NCBI GenBank assembly: GCA_964219345.1
Contig: CAXPPN010000036.1
Coordinates: 1 to 37,914, forward strand
Direction: 5' to 3'
Length of the DNA stretch: 37,914 nucleotides
Source: UBA3537 sp964219345
GTDB lineage: Bacteria > Bacteroidota > Bacteroidia > Flavobacteriales > Flavobacteriaceae
Below, piece after piece: positions 33,753 through 37,914 of the stretch. Position 1 is the stretch's first letter. Each line of letters opens with the position of its first letter. The translations under genes were made by a program, and so were the position numbers. The notes under the pieces are model-generated. The model saw nothing but the letters and a program-made list of their open reading frames with translations. It searched no databases and was not told the origin of the DNA.

Positions 33753-33827
33753 AATCGAATATTATTTAGAATGAATATAAATTAAAATTTAGCATAATCT
33801 ATCATTTTAATAATCGTCCGTATGTCT

Positions 33828-33835
33828 TATTTTTG
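33828..33835 (+). promoter_or_regulatory. -7 box of the alternative complex III operon
   Basis: TATTTTTG fits TAnnTTTG, 35 nt before the actA ATG. No clear -33 TTTG at the expected spacing. Confidence 0.4.
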
Positions 33836-33870
33836 CATAAATTTTTGTTAATAGATTTTTATCTTATTGC

Positions 33871-35205
33871 ATGAAAAAATTGCGCCAAAGTTTAGAAACC
33901 ACTCCAAACGTTGATATGAAGCAGGTAAACAACCTTCAGCCCCTCCAGAAACTCATCTTTTTGAGTCTTGTATTTTTTTCAATTTTTTGTACACCTTTAC
34001 AGGCACAAGAAGCGGACCCAGCAAAAGGGAAATCTCTTTTTAATGCCAACTGTGCTGCGTGCCACCAGTTGGACAAAAAAATGACAGGACCAGCACTTCG
34101 CTATGTTGAAACTCGATTGAGCGAAGATGAAGGCCTTGACCGAGATTGGCTCAATGCCTGGATACGAAACAGTGCTGCTGTAATTAAATCTGGTGATGCA
34201 TATGCCAACAAGATTTACAACGAGTACAATGGAGCTGCAATGACAGCTTTTCCACAGCTTTCAGACCAAGATATTTCAAATATACTTGCATACACTGCAC
34301 AAGATAAAGCCGCTCCAGCTGCATCTACGGTTACGACTAAAGCACCTACAAGCACTGAAGGAGGACTTTCAAAAGATATTATTCTTGGCGCATTAGCCAT
34401 TCTTTTTGCACTTCTTGCTCTAGGGCTATTCTTAGTAAATAAAACACTAAGACGTTTTGCTGAAGCAAATGAAGTAGAAATTCAAGAAGCCGTAAAGCGT
34501 CCATCGCTGTGGAAAGCATTTTTAAAGAATCAATTTTTATTGTTGGTGACAGCAATTTTCTTTTTGCTTTCAAGCGCATATTTTGTTTATGGATACTTTA
34601 TGCAAGTTGGAGTTGATCAAGGATATGAGCCGATTCAACCGATACATTATTCACATAAAATTCATGCAGGTGACAATGGGATTGATTGTAAATACTGTCA
34701 TTCCTCTGCTCGAGTGAGTAAACATTCTGGAATTCCATCTCTAAACGTTTGTATGAATTGTCATAAATCTATTTATGAAGTTGCACCATCAACTGCAACT
34801 GAAGAATATAGCAAAGAATTCTATGATGGAGAAATCCAAAAACTGTACGATGCCGTAGGATGGGATGATGCAGAGCAAAAGTATACAGGAAAAACAAAAC
34901 CCGTAAAATGGGTTAGAATTCATAATCTTCCTGACTTTGCATATTTCAACCACTCGCAGCATGTTTCTGTTGCAGGTTTAGAGTGTCAAACATGTCATGG
35001 ACCAGTGGAGGAGATGGAGATTATGTATCAATATTCACCGCTTACAATGGGGTGGTGTATCAATTGTCACAGAGAAACAAATGTGAAAGTAAAAGACAAT
35101 GGCTATTATGAAAAAATTCATGAAGCACTTTCTAAAAAATATGGAGTAGAACAGCTTACAGCCGCCCAAATGGGAGGATTGGAATGTGGAAAATGCCATT
35201 ATTAA
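33871..35205 (+). CDS. actA: Alternative complex III cytochrome c subunit, monoheme domain fused to pentaheme ActA
   Basis: Multiheme subunit of the quinol-oxidising alternative complex III. 444 residues. After a signal region (about 25-46) comes a monoheme cytochrome c domain with C61-x-x-C64-H65 and the probable distal ligand M124 in MTAFPQLS. Then follow two membrane helices (about 168-190 and 221-243) and a periplasmic pentaheme domain with CxxCH at 273, 294, 372, 396 and 439, opening with SHKIHAGDNGIDCKYCH, typical of ActA. Six heme sites in total. The N-terminal monoheme part is a fusion relative to simple ActA. An in-frame ATG at 33916 is a possible later start. It precedes actB by 33 bp. 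Confidence 0.9.
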   Translation: MKKLRQSLETTPNVDMKQVNNLQPLQKLIFLSLVFFSIFCTPLQAQEADPAKGKSLFNANCAACHQLDKKMTGPALRYVETRLSEDEGLDRDWLNAWIRNSAAVIKSGDAYANKIYNEYNGAAMTAFPQLSDQDISNILAYTAQDKAAPAASTVTTKAPTSTEGGLSKDIILGALAILFALLALGLFLVNKTLRRFAEANEVEIQEAVKRPSLWKAFLKNQFLLLVTAIFFLLSSAYFVYGYFMQVGVDQGYEPIQPIHYSHKIHAGDNGIDCKYCHSSARVSKHSGIPSLNVCMNCHKSIYEVAPSTATEEYSKEFYDGEIQKLYDAVGWDDAEQKYTGKTKPVKWVRIHNLPDFAYFNHSQHVSVAGLECQTCHGPVEEMEIMYQYSPLTMGWCINCHRETNVKVKDNGYYEKIHEALSKKYGVEQLTAAQMGGLECGKCHY

Positions 35206-35238
35206 AATTATTAAAAGACTTAAGTAACACTATAATAT

Positions 35239-37914
35239 ATGTCATCAAACAAGAAATACTGGAAAAGTGTTGAGGAGCTAAACCCGAGCCAAAGCTCTGC
35301 TGTTGAGACGCTAAAACACAAGGAGTTTGTTCAAGAAATTCCTGTGGATGAGTTTTTGGGAGACAAATCCACATTGGAATCTTCAGAGACAACGCGTCGT
35401 GATTTCTTAAAATACGTTGGATTTAGTACAGCCGCAGCTTCTTTGGCGGCTTGTGAAGGACCGGTAATAAAGTCCATTCCGTATGTTGTTCAGCCAGAAC
35501 AAATTATTCCAGGCGTTGCAAACTACTATGCAACAGCAATCTCAAACGGATACGATTTTGCAAGTTTATTGGTTAAAACTAGAGAAGGAAGGCCAATCAA
35601 AGTGGAGTCCAATTCATTAGCTAAAGCTAGTGGAAGTATCAATGCAAGAGTGCAAGCTTCTGTTCTAGATTTGTATGATAATCAGCGTGTTGTAGGCCCT
35701 ACCAAAGCAGGTGAAGCAATTACTTGGGACGCTTTCTACAAAGAAGTAGGAGAAAAACTTGAAACTCTAAAAGGTTCAGAAAAACAAGTTGTGTTGTTAA
35801 CTCAAACTTTTGCGAGCCCGAGTACTTCAAAATTAATTTCGGAATTTCAAAACAACTATGAGAATGTTTCTCATGTAGTTTATGATGCCATTTCAGAATC
35901 TGCAGCAGCAGATGCCTATCAAGCAAAGTATGGCCGTAGAGGTCTTGCAAATTATGATTTTGAAAAAGCAAAAACAATTGTTTCTGTAGGTGCAGATTTC
36001 CTTGGTGACTGGCAAGGAGGAGGATTTGATGCTGCATATGCCAAAGGGCGTGTTCCAAAAAATGGAACCATGTCACGTCATATTCAATTTGAATCAAACA
36101 TGACACTTTCTGGAGCTAATGCCGACAAACGTGTTCCATTAAAACCATCTCAGCAAAAGCGTACACTTGCAAGACTTTATGGGAAACTTACAGGAACTTC
36201 TGTAAATGTTGCTTTACCAGCAAATATTGAATCTGCGGTAGATGCTGCAGCAAGGGAACTGTTAAAAGCAGGATCGAATGGTGTTGTTCTAACAGGAATT
36301 CAAGATGTTGATGCTCAGAGTTTGGTTTTAGAAATTAATGCATTTTTAAAAAGTAAAGCATTTGATCCAAAAACAACAATTTTAACCCGTCAAGGTAACG
36401 ATGCTCTAGTTTCTAAACTTATAGCTGATATGAACGCAGGTAAAGTTGGTGCAGTTATCATGGCTGGAGTAAATCCAGCATATACTTTACCAAATGCAAC
36501 AACCTTTTTAGAAGGATTGAAAAAGACAGATCTTTCAGTTGTTTTTTCTATGAAAAATGATGAAACAGCATCTGTTTCTGAATATGTAGCAGCAGCTCCA
36601 CATTACTTAGAATCTTGGGGTGATTTGGAAACAAAATCAGGACATTATGGATTAGTTCAACCCACAATTCGACCATTATTTGACACCAAACAATTTCAAG
36701 ATGTACTTTTGACACTTAACGGAAATACAAGTACATATCATGATTATCTAAAATCTTATTGGAACTCAAATGTTTTAGGCGGTGCTTCTTTCAATGATGC
36801 ACTTCATGATGGTGTATTTACAGCTTCAAAATCTGTAACACTTGACACAACATCATCGGCTAATACAACTATTGCCATTAGCAGTGCTGTAAAGAATTTA
36901 GCGCAAGCGAAATCTTCGGACTTTGAATTAACACTTTATCCTAAAACAGGAATGGGTGACGGACAACAGGCCAATAACCCTTGGCTACAAGAATTTCCAG
37001 ATCCATTAACAAGAACAACTTGGGATAACTATCTTACTGTTTCTGAAGCAGATGCTAAAGAATTAGGATTACATTTAGAAGCAAGTAATTTCTTTAAAGA
37101 AAGCAGTCATGATGCTACTGGTGGCTTAAATGGAACCTACGCCAATGTAACTGTAAATGGAGCCACTGTAAAAGCACCAGTGATTATTCAACCAGGGCAA
37201 GCTCGAGGGACAGTAGGTTTATCTTTTGGGTATGGACGAAGTGCAGGACTAAAAGAGGAAATGCAAACGGGTGTAAATGCCTATCCACTTTATCAAAATT
37301 TTGATTCAACACAATCCGTTTCAATAGAAGCAGTTGGTGGTAAACATGAATTTGCTTGTGTGCAATTGCACAATACATTGATGGGACGTGGAGATATTAT
37401 TAAAGAAACCACCTTAGAAATTTTTAATACTAAAGATGCAGAACATTGGAATCCAACCCCTGTAGTTTCACTAAATCATATTGAAACCCCAGTGAGTTCT
37501 CCAGATGTTGATCTTTGGGATGAGTTTGATCGTTCCATTGGACATCACTTCAATCTTTCAATCGATTTAAATTCTTGTACAGGTTGTGGTGCGTGTGTGA
37601 TTGCATGTCACGCCGAAAACAATGTTCCAGTAGTTGGAAAAGAAGAAATCCGAAGAAGTCGTGATATGCATTGGTTGCGAATTGACCGCTACTATTCTTC
37701 AGATGAAACTTTTGAAGGGGATAATGAAACCAAAGATGGAATTAAAGGATTAGGAAGTTCATTAAGCACTTTTGGTGAAATGGAATCACCATCTGAAAAT
37801 CCTCAAGTGGCTTTTCAGCCCATCATGTGTCAGCACTGTAATCATGCACCATGCGAAACCGTTTGTCCAGTTGCGGCAAGTTCGCACGGAAGACAAGGAC
37901 AAAACCATATGGCA
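35239..37914 (+). CDS. actB: Alternative complex III molybdopterin-like/iron-sulfur subunit ActB (3' end outside window)
   Basis: Iron-sulfur subunit of alternative complex III. 892 codons are open to the right edge; the family is about 1000 residues, so the end is missing. The N-terminus carries an extended Tat region: about 50 residues before the twin arginine (RRDFLK at 53-58), as in the extended Tat translocation domain described for Bacteroidota MoCo/4Fe-4S proteins. LAAC at 69-72 follows and looks like a lipobox. The middle is the molybdopterin-oxidoreductase-like domain, which in ActB does not bind molybdenum (family knowledge). The ferredoxin part begins with C780-x-x-C783-x-x-C786-x3-C790 and a second cluster of cysteines (CQHCNHAPCETVCP) just before the edge. 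Confidence 0.92.
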   Translation, partial: MSSNKKYWKSVEELNPSQSSAVETLKHKEFVQEIPVDEFLGDKSTLESSETTRRDFLKYVGFSTAAASLAACEGPVIKSIPYVVQPEQIIPGVANYYATAISNGYDFASLLVKTREGRPIKVESNSLAKASGSINARVQASVLDLYDNQRVVGPTKAGEAITWDAFYKEVGEKLETLKGSEKQVVLLTQTFASPSTSKLISEFQNNYENVSHVVYDAISESAAADAYQAKYGRRGLANYDFEKAKTIVSVGADFLGDWQGGGFDAAYAKGRVPKNGTMSRHIQFESNMTLSGANADKRVPLKPSQQKRTLARLYGKLTGTSVNVALPANIESAVDAAARELLKAGSNGVVLTGIQDVDAQSLVLEINAFLKSKAFDPKTTILTRQGNDALVSKLIADMNAGKVGAVIMAGVNPAYTLPNATTFLEGLKKTDLSVVFSMKNDETASVSEYVAAAPHYLESWGDLETKSGHYGLVQPTIRPLFDTKQFQDVLLTLNGNTSTYHDYLKSYWNSNVLGGASFNDALHDGVFTASKSVTLDTTSSANTTIAISSAVKNLAQAKSSDFELTLYPKTGMGDGQQANNPWLQEFPDPLTRTTWDNYLTVSEADAKELGLHLEASNFFKESSHDATGGLNGTYANVTVNGATVKAPVIIQPGQARGTVGLSFGYGRSAGLKEEMQTGVNAYPLYQNFDSTQSVSIEAVGGKHEFACVQLHNTLMGRGDIIKETTLEIFNTKDAEHWNPTPVVSLNHIETPVSSPDVDLWDEFDRSIGHHFNLSIDLNSCTGCGACVIACHAENNVPVVGKEEIRRSRDMHWLRIDRYYSSDETFEGDNETKDGIKGLGSSLSTFGEMESPSENPQVAFQPIMCQHCNHAPCETVCPVAASSHGRQGQNHMA

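Noticed and set aside
1..37914. Mobile elements, CRISPR arrays, phage genes or a defence island
   Set aside because: No transposase, integrase, terminal repeats, regularly spaced repeats or defence motifs were seen; gene order is housekeeping throughout.

Overview
The window is a chromosomal, mostly housekeeping segment from a member of the Bacteroidota, almost certainly a marine-type Flavobacteriaceae. The evidence is the AT-rich sequence, promoters of the Bacteroidota type (TTTG at -33, TAnnTTTG at -7; perfect with 19-bp spacing ahead of the tRNA gene), very little Shine-Dalgarno sequence, short lipoprotein signals, an alternative complex III operon, a DUF2723 membrane protein and a NusA without C-terminal acidic repeats. 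No phage, insertion sequence, CRISPR array or plasmid signal was seen.

Layout from left to right. A surface lipoprotein gene runs off the left edge on the minus strand (1-149). Next come dgt (+), dxs (-), tadA (+), a small membrane protein and aspS (-). A four-gene minus-strand efflux operon follows: tetR, outer-membrane factor, membrane-fusion lipoprotein and RND pump (12390 down to 6017). It has a clear operator dyad over the tetR promoter. A plus-strand block then carries a polyprenyl diphosphate synthase and sucA-sucB of the 2-oxoglutarate dehydrogenase complex. A minus-strand group (23133 down to 17606) carries an FHS-type sugar permease, a Tat-exported glycosylasparaginase and polA. A membrane-anchored metallophosphoesterase and a cysteine-free thioredoxin-like protein read rightwards and face a large DUF2723 membrane protein. 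After that come tRNA-Gln with its own promoter and terminator, the rimP-nusA-infB translation/transcription operon, a SPOR-domain protein (-), and the first two genes of alternative complex III (actA complete; actB cut by the right edge).

How the parts fit. Most genes serve central functions: nucleotide pool (dgt), isoprenoids (dxs and the prenyl synthase), translation (tadA, aspS, tRNA-Gln, rimP, infB), transcription (nusA), replication/repair (polA), TCA cycle (sucAB) and respiration (actAB). The accessory functions are multidrug-type efflux and probable glycan scavenging (permease plus glycosylasparaginase).

I did not find a convincing wholly new system. The observations most worth following are regulatory or structural: a terminator-like hairpin directly ahead of rimP; a 12-bp perfect inverted repeat that holds both candidate start codons of the DUF2723 gene; a hairpin between nusA and infB; the TetR operator/promoter overlap; the thioredoxin fold with no cysteine; a proton-relay substitution pair in the RND pump; and -7 boxes so close to start codons that near-leaderless mRNAs are implied. 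All function calls come from reading motifs by eye; no database search was possible.
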